Shown: piece after piece, positions 25,562 to 34,581 of the stretch
Layout of the letters: each line of letters begins with the position of its first letter
How positions within the stretch are numbered: position 1 is the stretch's first letter
NCBI RefSeq assembly: GCF_900168295.1
Contig: NZ_FVZL01000005.1
Coordinates: 1 to 64,000, forward strand
Origin: Arthrobacter sp. P2b
GTDB taxonomy: Bacteria; Actinomycetota; Actinomycetes; Actinomycetales; Micrococcaceae
DNA length: 64,000 nucleotides
Direction: 5' to 3'
Program-made: the position numbers and the translations under genes
The notes under the pieces: generated by a model
Database searches by the model: none
The model's input: only the letters and a program-made list of their open reading frames with translations
Told to the model about the DNA's origin: nothing

Positions 25562-27371
25562 CCGGCGCCCCTTCGCTCTTCTGCTGGCGGTCCCTGTGCC
25601 CGTCGGCCAATACACGTTCCATTTCGCCTTTCAGGCGGCGGAGCTCCCCCGCATCCTTTCGTTTGTGCCACTCAAGCAGGTCCAACAGGATGGGCCGGGT
25701 CCGCCTGCCGAGCATGAGTGCCGTGCCCACAGGCAGGCGTCGAATCTCGTCCAGGGCGATTACTGGACTTTCGCGTATCTGCTCACCGTCCTGCCGCCCC
25801 TGCGAGGACCAGGACCGGGTGGTGAGTGTGAGGCTCCGCTCCCCCAGCAAGGCAGCGAGTGAGCGCAGGTCCCGTTCGTCGGATCCACCCCCAAAGATCA
25901 CCTTGATGATGGCCGAATCCCAAATGGTCGATGCCTCGTCAATGGACCAGCCCGAACGGGCCTGGGATAGGGACTGCAGAACCACCAGCGTTGAGATCCC
26001 AATGCCGCCGCCGTCGGACAGTGCAACCGGGAGCCCAGGCCACGGGGCAAGGTTGGCGATCTCGTCGAGGATCAGGGAAAGCGGCGGATCCAGCCGGCCC
26101 CCTGGGGATACGAAGGCCATTTCCCGTGCTGCATTGTCGATGTCATCGATCAGTGCGGATAGGTACGGTCCTGCAGCAGCTGCACCGGCTCGTGTACCAA
26201 TGAGATAGAGAGTCCCCCGATCCCGTATGAAGGCCTTGGGATCGAACTCTTCCGACTCGTCCTGCGGATTCAGTGCGGCGAGCACTTTGGGCGATGACAG
26301 TGGTGCCACCGCCGCCGAAACCCCAATCCATGAGTTGGACGTGTTCCGCGGATCATCTTCCAGGATGCCCATCAGGTCGGCCTGCCAGCCCAGTGCAGCA
26401 CCCGGCCGACTCAGCACCTCCAGTGCTTCCCGCGCCAGTACAGGACTGGAAGACCAGCGTCGGAAAGCCGTCACTCCCTCGCCAGACAGCGCCGCAGCAT
26501 GGAGCAGGCACTGAAGAACTATCAGCGAGCGCTTTTGCCAGGCAGCGTTCTCGCCCTTCATCTCGGTGTCCGCCGTGATAACTAGCGCCCGCCGGGTAGC
26601 AATGTCAGGGTCCTCGCACCCACGTACGGGCGACCAGCGAAGGGACGATGGAAGTCCTGACATGCCCTGCGGATCAAAAACGGTGACGGGTCGGCCTCCG
26701 GATGTCCGTGCCTTCATCGTCACCACGAGGTTGTCCGCGCGCGTTGACGTCGTGACCACAGCACCCGGCGCGTCAAGGATGGCGTTGATGACGACATAAA
26801 GCCCCTTGCCTGATCGCGGAGCACCTTGAATCACCAACGACTCTTCCGTGGAGACGTGGACGGTGACACCGCGGGAGCGGCCCAGCATCCATGACACGTC
26901 CTGCACTGAAGGATTCGCGAGTCCTGGACGCGTGAACTTTCCTCTTTTCCGCACGGCCCTCGCGCCAAAATCGTGAAGAATCTCCGCACGGCGGGCAACG
27001 CCGTCGCGGTTCAAGATGTCTTGGCGCAGCCAACCACCCGATTGCTTCCATCGCCGCCAAAGGACCACCGCACCGACGGCGAGCGCACCAACCAGCAGTA
27101 GAGCCGGGGTGAGAACCCACCAGACGCTGTCTGTGCCAAGCACACAATCAGCCCGGCGAACAATGATCCATTCCACTCTGTTGGCGATGAGTCCGACGGC
27201 GGCGGCAGGGTTGAAGGGCGACGGCGGCATGGTGCCGCACTGCCAAGAGCCGGCCACGTGCGCTGCTGCCTGCACCACTGCGCAGAGACTTACGTAGGCT
27301 GCGGCGGCGAAAAGCCCAGCCGTGACCAAAGGGTTGTCGCTTGCCGCCCGCGAGCTCGCTGGCCGTCTCAC
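25548..27371 (-). CDS. traG: TraG/VirD4-type coupling protein
   Basis: The 607-residue protein has two N-terminal membrane helices (about 15-40 and 86-106). Walker A is at 183-190 (GAPRSGKG) in SLVIQGAPRSGKGLYVVINA, and Walker B is PLSLILDEIANLAPWPGL near 412. A TraM-recognition-like region follows. It is the ATPase that docks the relaxosome to the secretion channel. The GTG start lies within the stop of the upstream VirB4-type gene (GTGA), so translation is coupled, and its own end overlaps the DUF4913 gene by 14 bp. Confidence 0.92.
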   Translation of the reverse strand: MRRPASSRAASDNPLVTAGLFAAAAYVSLCAVVQAAAHVAGSWQCGTMPPSPFNPAAAVGLIANRVEWIIVRRADCVLGTDSVWWVLTPALLLVGALAVGAVVLWRRWKQSGGWLRQDILNRDGVARRAEILHDFGARAVRKRGKFTRPGLANPSVQDVSWMLGRSRGVTVHVSTEESLVIQGAPRSGKGLYVVINAILDAPGAVVTTSTRADNLVVTMKARTSGGRPVTVFDPQGMSGLPSSLRWSPVRGCEDPDIATRRALVITADTEMKGENAAWQKRSLIVLQCLLHAAALSGEGVTAFRRWSSSPVLAREALEVLSRPGAALGWQADLMGILEDDPRNTSNSWIGVSAAVAPLSSPKVLAALNPQDESEEFDPKAFIRDRGTLYLIGTRAGAAAAGPYLSALIDDIDNAAREMAFVSPGGRLDPPLSLILDEIANLAPWPGLPVALSDGGGIGISTLVVLQSLSQARSGWSIDEASTIWDSAIIKVIFGGGSDERDLRSLAALLGERSLTLTTRSWSSQGRQDGEQIRESPVIALDEIRRLPVGTALMLGRRTRPILLDLLEWHKRKDAGELRRLKGEMERVLADGHRDRQQKSEGAPDAQP

Positions 27372-28813
27372 AGCATCCTGTCATCTGTCCCGAAAACGGC
27401 AAGCTCGTCAGTGGTCACTCGATTGGCAACGATGAAGGAGCGGTTGCCCACTTTCCAGAGCCCGACACCCTTCGGAAGGTTCTCAACATGCTCGCATTCA
27501 GCTTCGGTCAGGCCGAGCGCTTCCTTGGTCAGGCGCATCGCATCGTGCTTCTGCCGGTAAATGACCCTGGTGTCAGCCTCAGTCAGCAGGCCCAGGGCTT
27601 TCTGCCTGTGTCCACTCGTGCTGTCACCGATCTCGTTCAGGTCCGCGACCTTGTGCATGATGAGCAGGTTCGCGATCCCGTAGGTTCTGGCGAGTCGCCA
27701 CTGCTCGCTCATCTTTGCCAACATGTACGGATCTGCGAGCATCCGCCAACCCTCGTCGTACACCACAAGCCGCTTCCCGCCGTCGGGATTGGTGATGGCC
27801 GCTTCCAACCACGTGGCGCCGCACGCTGCGGCCAGCGAAAGCGCCTGCTCGGATGCGCCGATCAGTGCTGACGTATCCATCACCATCATGGGAGCGTCTG
27901 CGTCGAAGGCCACCGTGGATGGTGCGTCGAACATCCCTTCGAGATCACCGGACACTGTACGTCGCAGGGAATGGCTGACGGCGGTTGCTCCGTCTGAGCC
28001 GACCAGGGCGGTCATCTCCTTCGACGGCTTGAGGAGGTGGTCCAGCACCATGGGCAGGGTTGGGTTTGAGTTCTCTCTCATGGTTTCCATGAGTGCGATG
28101 TCCAAGGCCGTGTGCTCCACAGGCCGAAGGGGCGTGCCCTGCCGCATGAGTGAAACCAAGGCCCCCAGGAGATAGCGACGGCGTTGCCTCACCACCGCTT
28201 GCCACTGAGCCTCTGTAAGGGCAGTGGAGCGGGGACCGGCGTCGAGGGGATTCACCCTTGCAGGGCGGCCCGGGCCAATGGATATGACTTTGCCGCCAAC
28301 AGCCTCCGCTACCGCAACCCACTCGCCCTTGGGGTCAGACGCGACAGCTGCCTTTCGTCCTAGGGTGATTGACCGCGTTACCAACGACTTGCCGCACATT
28401 GACTTGCCGGTGCCAACCGTCCCGATCACAACAATGGAGGGGCCGCTGATGACCCCCTTGTCGTACAGGATCCATGGATCGTAGGAGAAGGCCCCCGACC
28501 CGAACACGTCGGTGCCGATGTAGGTTCCCTCGTGTCCAAGCCCCGACTCTGTAAGGAACGGGTAGGCGGCCGCAAACGTCATGGTCGATGCACGGTGGGG
28601 CGCGGGCCGTAACCGATGCGGACCCCGCAGCGAGTTTGGCTCGTTACTCCCCCAGTCACCCGCGAGGCGAAGCCCCTGGGGGTCGCGCTGCTTCTTGCCT
28701 TCCCCGGCACTCGCCCACCCTGCGGCAGGTGGCGCGGGCCGCCGTCGTGCTTTCCCTTGCGGTCGGTTCTTTCCCGACGGTAGATACTCGAAGCTTTTCA
28801 ATGCTTGTTTCAA
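27368..28813 (-). CDS. VirB4/TraE-type T4SS ATPase, C-terminal ATPase portion only
   Basis: The 481-residue protein carries Walker A GTVGTGKS at 131-138 after the segment YIGTDVFGSGAFSYDPWILY, and Walker B RLVVYDEGWRML, followed by ARTYGIANLLIMHKVADL as in VirB4-class motors. The long N-terminal VirB4 domain is absent; the neighbouring SCO6880 protein appears to supply it as a separate chain. I place the start at TTG 28813 because GGGAGGGG is 6 bp upstream and the TTGA overlaps the preceding stop. The longer frame to 28861 lies inside the upstream gene. It powers pilus or channel assembly. Confidence 0.88.
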   Translation of the reverse strand: MKQALKSFEYLPSGKNRPQGKARRRPAPPAAGWASAGEGKKQRDPQGLRLAGDWGSNEPNSLRGPHRLRPAPHRASTMTFAAAYPFLTESGLGHEGTYIGTDVFGSGAFSYDPWILYDKGVISGPSIVVIGTVGTGKSMCGKSLVTRSITLGRKAAVASDPKGEWVAVAEAVGGKVISIGPGRPARVNPLDAGPRSTALTEAQWQAVVRQRRRYLLGALVSLMRQGTPLRPVEHTALDIALMETMRENSNPTLPMVLDHLLKPSKEMTALVGSDGATAVSHSLRRTVSGDLEGMFDAPSTVAFDADAPMMVMDTSALIGASEQALSLAAACGATWLEAAITNPDGGKRLVVYDEGWRMLADPYMLAKMSEQWRLARTYGIANLLIMHKVADLNEIGDSTSGHRQKALGLLTEADTRVIYRQKHDAMRLTKEALGLTEAECEHVENLPKGVGLWKVGNRSFIVANRVTTDELAVFGTDDRML

Positions 28814-30306
28814 CGCAGTCCCCTCCCAAGCGGCAGGCTGCCGGCGACAAACGCGGCCCATTGCTGTCCGTAGAGAAGCCGAAGCTCAACGAATGCTCCT
28901 GCGGCAGCGGACTCAAGTTCCTGGCGATGCCGTGCCAAGTCCTCGAGCGAAGTCGCGGTAACCGTAATGTAGGCAGCCGGGCGGACGTCACCATGGCCGG
29001 CGACGATCTCTTCCTCCCTCTGGATCACTTCTTCTTCCTCGGCCTTTTGCTCACGGGTGAGAGGCCTATCGAAGCGGGCATTAATACGGCGACGGGTTTC
29101 ATGCGCCTCCTGGGCGGAGCGGATGTCACGGAGGGCTTCCGCGGTAGGCACTGCCCGTATAACTTCCGTGAACGTGTGGCGGAATTCTCCCACATAGATC
29201 AAGGGGTGCAGGAAGCCCGGGAAGACCTTCTGGCGCGGCCATTCAGCGATCCAGAAAGTCTGGTGGAACCCGGTGTCGGTCCGCAGGTAGGTCCAGTGTT
29301 CCTCAACTGCCATCGGGCCGTGGCGGTGGAGGGTATCCATCGCCTTACTTGCCGGCTCGTCCGACGGCGGGGCTTCCGCCGCCGGCGCTTTAGCAGCCGG
29401 CAAAGCAGCGGGATCGAATGCGGCACCGATGATGGTTAGCAGTCCGGGTTCGCCAATCCACTCGTCCACCTTCACGCTGTGGGTACCCAGCGACGTTTTC
29501 ATCGCCTCGACTTCCAGCCGCAGGACGCGTTCCAGGCCTACCAGCCCTCCGCCGGACTCCTTGATCCGCCGTCGAGCCTTGCTTGTGTCCAGGACTACCG
29601 CCACGAGGAGTTCGTGGCTCATGGTTGATCCGGCTGCACCGAGCAAGTCCTCATACGCGCGTTGTCCCCACGCAGCCTTCTCGTCGGCTTGTGCCGGCGG
29701 GGCGTTGTCTTTGTAGAACTCCCAGAGCGCCGACGACGGGTAGGGCAACGTGTAATCCTGGACCGCGATTCTTGCTACGCCTGGCCGCTGGGCCATGCCC
29801 GCTTGCACACGCGACCAGGCCTGGACCGCCCAGGCTTTGTCATCCGCATCCAGGAGTGCAAAGGACCGCGTGCTGCAGCGCAGCACCGCGATAGCCTCCC
29901 TGCCGTGGCGATCGACCACGAAGCATTCTCCACCGGCCGTTGTTCTGATCTCCAGGTTGCCGAGGCCGCCGGGCAGAGCGAGCCGACCAGCAAGCTGTGG
30001 AGCCGTGGGTCTTGCAAGGAACCGGGTTTGTCCCACCGCGGCCCTGTAGAAGAACAAAGCGAGCTGTTTCGCCCATACCGGATAAGGGATTCGGGAATAC
30101 TGGAGGAGCCCGAGCAGCATAAGCCCAAGCCATAGGGGCCCGGAGGAGAACAGACCGACCGGCCCACTGCTCGCAGAAGCCACGATGGCAACCGCCCCTC
30201 CCCCTGCGACGATCAGCAACTGATACCACTTGAGGCCAAGGAAGAAGCCGCGGCGCTCGTACCTCGGGAATTTGACGGCCTCAAGGGCACGCGCGTCCTC
30301 AGACAT
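28810..30306 (-). CDS. SCO6880-family conjugation protein
   Basis: The 498-residue protein starts with FPRYERRGFFLGLKWYQLLI and two adjacent membrane helices (about 27-65), followed by a large soluble domain containing CFVVDRHGREAIAVLRC and QTFWIAEWPRQKVFPGFLHP. This is the pattern of SCO6880-type proteins, which pair with VirB4 ATPases in actinobacterial T4SS and correspond to the VirB3/VirB4 N-terminal portion. Its stop overlaps the ATPase start by 4 bp, and its start overlaps the upstream polytopic gene by 8 bp. The region 320-345 is a Pro/Ala linker. Confidence 0.85.
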   Translation of the reverse strand: MSEDARALEAVKFPRYERRGFFLGLKWYQLLIVAGGGAVAIVASASSGPVGLFSSGPLWLGLMLLGLLQYSRIPYPVWAKQLALFFYRAAVGQTRFLARPTAPQLAGRLALPGGLGNLEIRTTAGGECFVVDRHGREAIAVLRCSTRSFALLDADDKAWAVQAWSRVQAGMAQRPGVARIAVQDYTLPYPSSALWEFYKDNAPPAQADEKAAWGQRAYEDLLGAAGSTMSHELLVAVVLDTSKARRRIKESGGGLVGLERVLRLEVEAMKTSLGTHSVKVDEWIGEPGLLTIIGAAFDPAALPAAKAPAAEAPPSDEPASKAMDTLHRHGPMAVEEHWTYLRTDTGFHQTFWIAEWPRQKVFPGFLHPLIYVGEFRHTFTEVIRAVPTAEALRDIRSAQEAHETRRRINARFDRPLTREQKAEEEEVIQREEEIVAGHGDVRPAAYITVTATSLEDLARHRQELESAAAGAFVELRLLYGQQWAAFVAGSLPLGRGLR

Positions 30307-31672
30307 GTGGGGTACCTCCGTTCGGAGGGTTGATTCTTGGTGATTGGGGTTTCGGAGGCCGCGCCCTCGAAGGGTCCGGTGCGCTTTCGTTGGGATGCGC
30401 TCGCGGTTCGGCGCCTCCGACTGAGGCCTGCCGCGCGTTTGCTGGGGCAGTCCCGCCTTTTTCGTGAGGATCTACGCGCACCAACCCCTGCTGCGACCCT
30501 GGTGAGTGCAGGGTGTTCGGAGCTCCTGTCGAGGGCCCGCTTCTCAGGGACAATTGGCCCCCGTCGCCTTGGTTCGACGGCATCCCGGACCGGACAGCGG
30601 GTGCCAGCGCTTGAGTCGGGAAAATACTGCGGCTTGAGCTGATGGGGCGAGTCATTGCAGAACGACTTACCAGGCTCGCGAGTGTAAGGCGGCCCCCTGT
30701 CTGCCTACTGATCTGCCGAGCCGCCACACTACTGCTGCGGGACAGAACATGGCCCCCGCCGGCCGTTTGGGCCGCTGCCGCGAGTTCCCCGCCCGCGAAG
30801 CTAACCAAGCGCAGGGCCATCAAAGGGGCGCCGCAGGCAAGCGCCATACCCACCGTTCCGGCTGCCAATCCGGCAAAGGACTTGGACTCTGCAAAGAGCT
30901 TCACCGCAACGGCCAAGACCGTTCCTGCTAAGGGTTTCGCCAACACCAGGGCAATGACCACCTCGCACCAGCGGCGTGCCCAGGATTTTGTCTTGTCCCA
31001 GGGCAGCAGCATCAGGGCCACCGGCGCGACGGCCGCTAACACGACGAGCGCAAAGGAACGGAAGATCATTGAGCACATCAGGATGAAGGCAAGGATCCAC
31101 ACGACAATAACTGCCATCACTGTGACGACGACGGCTCCGACTGGGCCCCCTGTCGTCCCAGGTGCCAGCGAGACCAAGTTCCATTCTCGACCACTTCCTT
31201 CTGGTGCCCGTTCGAATCCAAAAAGCCTCATGAACACGAGGTATGGGTCCGAGCCAATCGATTCGAGCAAGGCGGCTGAGGCTAAGTCACTCGCCCGCGT
31301 GAGTTGCCGAACAAGATAGACGGCAGCCCCGACGAGTGGAATGGCGGCTGCGCCGCCGAGCATCGCGCGGCCGATCCGTCTCGGCTGCTGGCTGATCAGG
31401 CCCGACAGGACCTGGAGGATCATCACGACGACGAGGGGCGTCATCATGACGACGACCCACCAGCTCGTCAGACCCTCGATGGAGAGCCACTGGGAGTCGT
31501 CGACGTTCGATACAGAGAAGGCGCCGGTAATAAAGGCCCAAAGCCAGGAGGCCATGTTTTGGAGGATGTTGGCGAAGAGGGACGTGACTGCGCCCATGGC
31601 GTTGTCGTTCGTTTGTGAGACCAAACCGCAGCCGGGCGGCCACCATCCATTGAGGTCGCACTCAACGGGCAT
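30299..31672 (-). CDS. VirB6/TrbL-like polytopic channel protein
   Basis: The 457-residue protein has at least five hydrophobic helices between residues 38 and 300, including WWVVVMMTPLVVVMILQVLS, VVVTVMAVIVVWILAFILMC and MIFRSFALVVLAAVAPVALM. A disordered Ser/Pro/Asn-rich tail of about 150 residues follows. This layout fits VirB6/TrbL-like inner-membrane channel components. It starts 3 bp after the pilin-like gene's stop and overlaps the next gene by 8 bp. The tail is unusually long and low in complexity. Confidence 0.8.
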   Translation of the reverse strand: MPVECDLNGWWPPGCGLVSQTNDNAMGAVTSLFANILQNMASWLWAFITGAFSVSNVDDSQWLSIEGLTSWWVVVMMTPLVVVMILQVLSGLISQQPRRIGRAMLGGAAAIPLVGAAVYLVRQLTRASDLASAALLESIGSDPYLVFMRLFGFERAPEGSGREWNLVSLAPGTTGGPVGAVVVTVMAVIVVWILAFILMCSMIFRSFALVVLAAVAPVALMLLPWDKTKSWARRWCEVVIALVLAKPLAGTVLAVAVKLFAESKSFAGLAAGTVGMALACGAPLMALRLVSFAGGELAAAAQTAGGGHVLSRSSSVAARQISRQTGGRLTLASLVSRSAMTRPISSSRSIFPTQALAPAVRSGMPSNQGDGGQLSLRSGPSTGAPNTLHSPGSQQGLVRVDPHEKGGTAPANARQASVGGAEPRAHPNESAPDPSRARPPKPQSPRINPPNGGTPHV

Positions 31673-31675
31673 GAC

Positions 31676-31963
31676 TTAGAACCCGAGTGGGAAGGCGGTC
31701 TGCGACCAGAGGATGTAGCCGTTGATGCCGCCGAGAATGGCAGCCACCGGACCTGTCCACAGGAGGATCACTCCCCCACCGGAGGCAAGGCGCGACGACT
31801 GGCTAAGCTTGCCGGCCAGCAGCATCGCGGCACCGATGATCGCCACGATGGCAATGATGATGAAGGCGCCGACGAGGATGCCGCCGCCTATCTGTTTGAG
31901 CGATTCCAGAAAGGGAAAGCTCGCGTTCGGGGTGATCCCCGGGTCCACCGCTGCGAAAAACAT
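31676..31963 (-). CDS. VirB2/TrbC-like small membrane protein
   Basis: The 95-residue protein has two long hydrophobic helices (IGGGILVGAFIIIAIVAIIG and LASGGGVILLWTGPVAAILG) separated by a short basic loop (AGKLSQSSR). That is the topology of VirB2/TrbC pilins and of their actinobacterial counterparts. It is the first gene of the leftward T4SS operon, directly before the VirB6-like gene. No cleavable signal is obvious. Family membership is by topology and context. Confidence 0.7.
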   Translation of the reverse strand: MFFAAVDPGITPNASFPFLESLKQIGGGILVGAFIIIAIVAIIGAAMLLAGKLSQSSRLASGGGVILLWTGPVAAILGGINGYILWSQTAFPLGF

Positions 31964-32198
31964 TGGTGCTCCGTCCGTTGTATTCCATGGAGTGAGCAGA
32001 TGAGCTCACGGGTTCATGGAGGCCGCGGTGCGGAGCGACATGACTTTCATTCCGTCGCCAGAACAGTTCGACTAAACCTTTCGTCTCACTTTCTTGCCGC
32101 AGAAGTTTTAGTCGCTCGATTCTAGTAGCGATGGGTTCTCAGGTGTGTGAAGTGGAGATGACACTTGCCCACTACGTCTCCCGGCGATTTCCGAACAC

Positions 32199-33038
32199 GT
32201 GATGTATATCTTGGATATGCCGGATGGAAGACTTGAAAAAATAATCGCTCGCGCGACCGACTCGCTTGGGGATGTCAGTGCAGTAGGCATCGGTATGTTG
32301 CTTAGTGCCGCCGGACCGGAAGCTGCGTATATCGGTGCTGCCGCCGGCCCTGTAGTCGCTGGCGTCGCGCACGATCTCGCGAATCGAATAATGAGTCGCA
32401 AGGAAGAGCATCGGCTTGGGGCTGTGATGATCTTCGCCATGGAATCTATGAAGCAGATTCAAGATGATGGCGGCCGAGTGCGAAACGATGGCTTTTGGTC
32501 AAGTAGCAAGGGGTTTCCAAGCCCAGGAGAAGAAGTCGTGGAGGCAGTCCTCATCGCCGCCCAACGTGAGCCGCAGGAGAGGAAACTTGAGTATTTGGGC
32601 TGTCTTCTCGCGCAGATTGCTTATCACGACGAGATCCCTCTGGAAACGGCCGTTTGGATGATCAACACCGCTGAGCGACTTACGTGGACGCAGTACAGCC
32701 TAATTTCCATGATTGGGCGGAAGGAAGAATTCGACCTCGGCGGCATCGAAGTCGGTCAAGGTATCAATTCGTGGAAAGGATGGGCCGTCCACGAGGAGCT
32801 TAGGGCAATGGGGCCGTTCGGACTCAGCATCATGGGTGCACCGGCAAAGAAGACACCCCGGCTGGGACTCGGGCTGTTCAATATGGATCTAGCGGACTTC
32901 GAACTGGGCAACGGTGGGCAATTGCTGTTCAACTTCTTGGGGGTCGGCGACATTCCAGTGGACGAAATCGAAGAACTGATTGAAGCACTTCGAAAAGAAG
33001 CGCAAGAAGACTCAGGCGAACAGACTCCTAGCGGGTGA
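32199..33038 (+). CDS. unknown cargo protein, candidate defence or exclusion gene
   Basis: This 279-residue protein (GTG 32199 or ATG 32202; no clear ribosome-binding site) begins with a Gly/Ala-rich amphipathic or membrane-active segment (VGIGMLLSAAGPEAAYIGAA, residues about 31-50). A helical domain follows with PSPGEEVVEAVLIAAQREPQ and RKLEYLGCLLAQIAYHDEIP. The last part is acidic. It is the only plus-strand gene among the leftward T4SS genes, and its third positions are visibly more A/T-rich than its neighbours. That points to separate acquisition. I do not recognise a named family; the helical block resembles hypothetical proteins seen on mobile elements. Confidence 0.6.
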   Translation: MMYILDMPDGRLEKIIARATDSLGDVSAVGIGMLLSAAGPEAAYIGAAAGPVVAGVAHDLANRIMSRKEEHRLGAVMIFAMESMKQIQDDGGRVRNDGFWSSSKGFPSPGEEVVEAVLIAAQREPQERKLEYLGCLLAQIAYHDEIPLETAVWMINTAERLTWTQYSLISMIGRKEEFDLGGIEVGQGINSWKGWAVHEELRAMGPFGLSIMGAPAKKTPRLGLGLFNMDLADFELGNGGQLLFNFLGVGDIPVDEIEELIEALRKEAQEDSGEQTPSG

Positions 33039-33167
33039 ATACGATTGTAGGTTTCATATTCAACGTAGCAACATGCCGCTCGAATGTGCTCCTAGGGATT
33101 GTCCTGGCCCAGGACTATCAGACATAAATAACGGCATTGGGGCGCCCTTGGCCGGCAAGAGGATTCT

Positions 33168-33398
33168 TTAGCGTGCCGCATGCTTACTGAGCTTCTTATT
33201 CGCGTCGAGCAGATACACCAGGTCGTGCCCTTGCACCGCCGCCCGAGCTCGAGACGCTTCCTGTGCACCCGCTGCAGCGATGCGGGCGCCGGTTGCCCTC
33301 CAGCAGTTGGCGAAGCAAGTGCCATCATCGTTCATGCGCTGCAGGTGGTGAATTAGTAGCTCCGAAAGGCTAGCTAGCCTTCCGGCGGTCGCAAGCAA
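33168..33398 (-). CDS. small hypothetical protein
   Basis: A 76-codon frame with TTG start reads LLIHHLQRMNDDGTCFANCW and later AQEASRARAAVQGHDLVYLL, with normal high-GC codon use. There is no good ribosome-binding site, and its first codons overlap a perfect 16-bp palindrome (AAGGCTAGCTAGCCTT, 33366-33381). It could be a real small gene or a remnant. No family is recognised. Confidence 0.35.
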   Translation of the reverse strand: MLATAGRLASLSELLIHHLQRMNDDGTCFANCWRATGARIAAAGAQEASRARAAVQGHDLVYLLDANKKLSKHAAR

Positions 33399-33459
33399 GA
33401 CTCCCGTGAGAGGGTCAGCACAAGGGCTACCTGTGGCCGAACGTTCAGGCTAGATGTAC

Positions 33460-34581
33460 TCAGCGCCTTAGCAGGTCGAAGTAGGCCGCGCCAGGATTCC
33501 AATTGACGGGGTGCAGCAGTGTCCCTACCGCCGGGTTGAGGGCACTCCACATCAGGCCGTCACCCGCGTAGATGCCGACGTGACCCCAGTTATCCGGCCC
33601 CTGCGGGTTTTGAACCACGAGGTCCCCTGGTTGGGGATCCTCTGTTCGGACACCAACGCGCCACTGTTCTACTCGGGGCAGCTCGATTCCGGCTTGCCTG
33701 TATATCCACTGCACATAGCCGGAGCAATCCCAGGCTTTGAAGGCAGTCCCTCCCCACACATATCTTCCGCCCAAACCTTCTTTGGTGAACTTCAGAATGT
33801 CCTGCCGTAGCTGGCTCAAGTTACCTGAAGATCCCGTAGGCCGAGGCGCTGGCGAGGAATCTGCACAAGAGGCAGGAGCAGTGCCGCCCTCAAGCGCAGC
33901 CACGATTGCCGTGGCCGCCGGCTCCCAACGTGCATACAGTTCAGGAAAAGCAGACACCTGGACGGCTTGGGCCGCCAGACCTTTGTCCATTGTCTGCCAA
34001 CCGGGAATATCCAGCAGTCCTCGAGGACTGCCCTGATTCGGTCCCGACGGCCCGCCGAAGAAGGCACGCGCGTTATAGGAGGCATCCATCAGTTGCTCAA
34101 CGGTCCCCCAGCCTGCCGCCGGACGTTGTTGGGCCGAACCGATCGAGTCGTGGTCACGTCCGAGGCCGTCATTGGGGAAATGTAGGGAAGCTGGCACGCT
34201 GGGGTTCGCGAGCATACGCAGGCTTGACTCCTGCAGCGCCATCATGATGGCGATGATCTGCCCGGAGCGCGGTATTCCAAGCTGCTTGCCGACCGCGATG
34301 TATGTCCGTGCAACGCTCTCCTGACGAGGCGTCAGCTCGTAGAGCAAGCGTCCGGCGTTCCGAACTTCCAAACCGGCACCAGTGACGTTAGGGGCAGTGG
34401 CCACCTCGGATCCCACTGGTGTACAGGCGACTGCGGATTGGCGCGCCATACCCGTTAGCGCCGCCACGCCTCCGGCAAATGCCATGGCGCCAACTATCAG
34501 AGCGAGGAAAGCGGCAGCCGATACGGCCTTCACCAATGCCCGGCGCCGCATGAAGCCTGCGACGGCCACCAGTCCAGCCAC
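33460..34581 (-). CDS. secreted/membrane-anchored cell-wall hydrolase (transglycosylase-like + NlpC/P60)
   Basis: The 373-residue protein starts at a GTG sharing bases with the upstream stop codon (TAGTG). After an N-terminal membrane helix (about 15-35) comes a lysozyme-like/SLT region (about 85-230, with GQIIAIMMALQESSLRML and SIGSAQQRPAAGWGT). A C-terminal NlpC/P60 domain has the catalytic Cys in WDCSGYVQWIY and His in GHVGIYAGDGLMWS. Two-domain enzymes of this kind (VirB1-like) open the peptidoglycan for the conjugation channel. The candidate Glu in LQES is in place. It ends the sigma/VirB8-like/hydrolase sub-operon. Confidence 0.9.
   Translation of the reverse strand: MAGLVAVAGFMRRRALVKAVSAAAFLALIVGAMAFAGGVAALTGMARQSAVACTPVGSEVATAPNVTGAGLEVRNAGRLLYELTPRQESVARTYIAVGKQLGIPRSGQIIAIMMALQESSLRMLANPSVPASLHFPNDGLGRDHDSIGSAQQRPAAGWGTVEQLMDASYNARAFFGGPSGPNQGSPRGLLDIPGWQTMDKGLAAQAVQVSAFPELYARWEPAATAIVAALEGGTAPASCADSSPAPRPTGSSGNLSQLRQDILKFTKEGLGGRYVWGGTAFKAWDCSGYVQWIYRQAGIELPRVEQWRVGVRTEDPQPGDLVVQNPQGPDNWGHVGIYAGDGLMWSALNPAVGTLLHPVNWNPGAAYFDLLRR

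Noticed and set aside
28588..29439. 283-codon plus-strand frame opposite the SCO6880/VirB4 junction
   Set aside because: Antisense to two well-supported conjugation genes and without recognisable motifs.
33366..33381. 16-bp palindrome AAGGCTAGCTAGCCTT as an operator or terminator
   Set aside because: It has no adjacent promoter or T-run and falls at the start of a doubtful small ORF, so I record it only within that entry.
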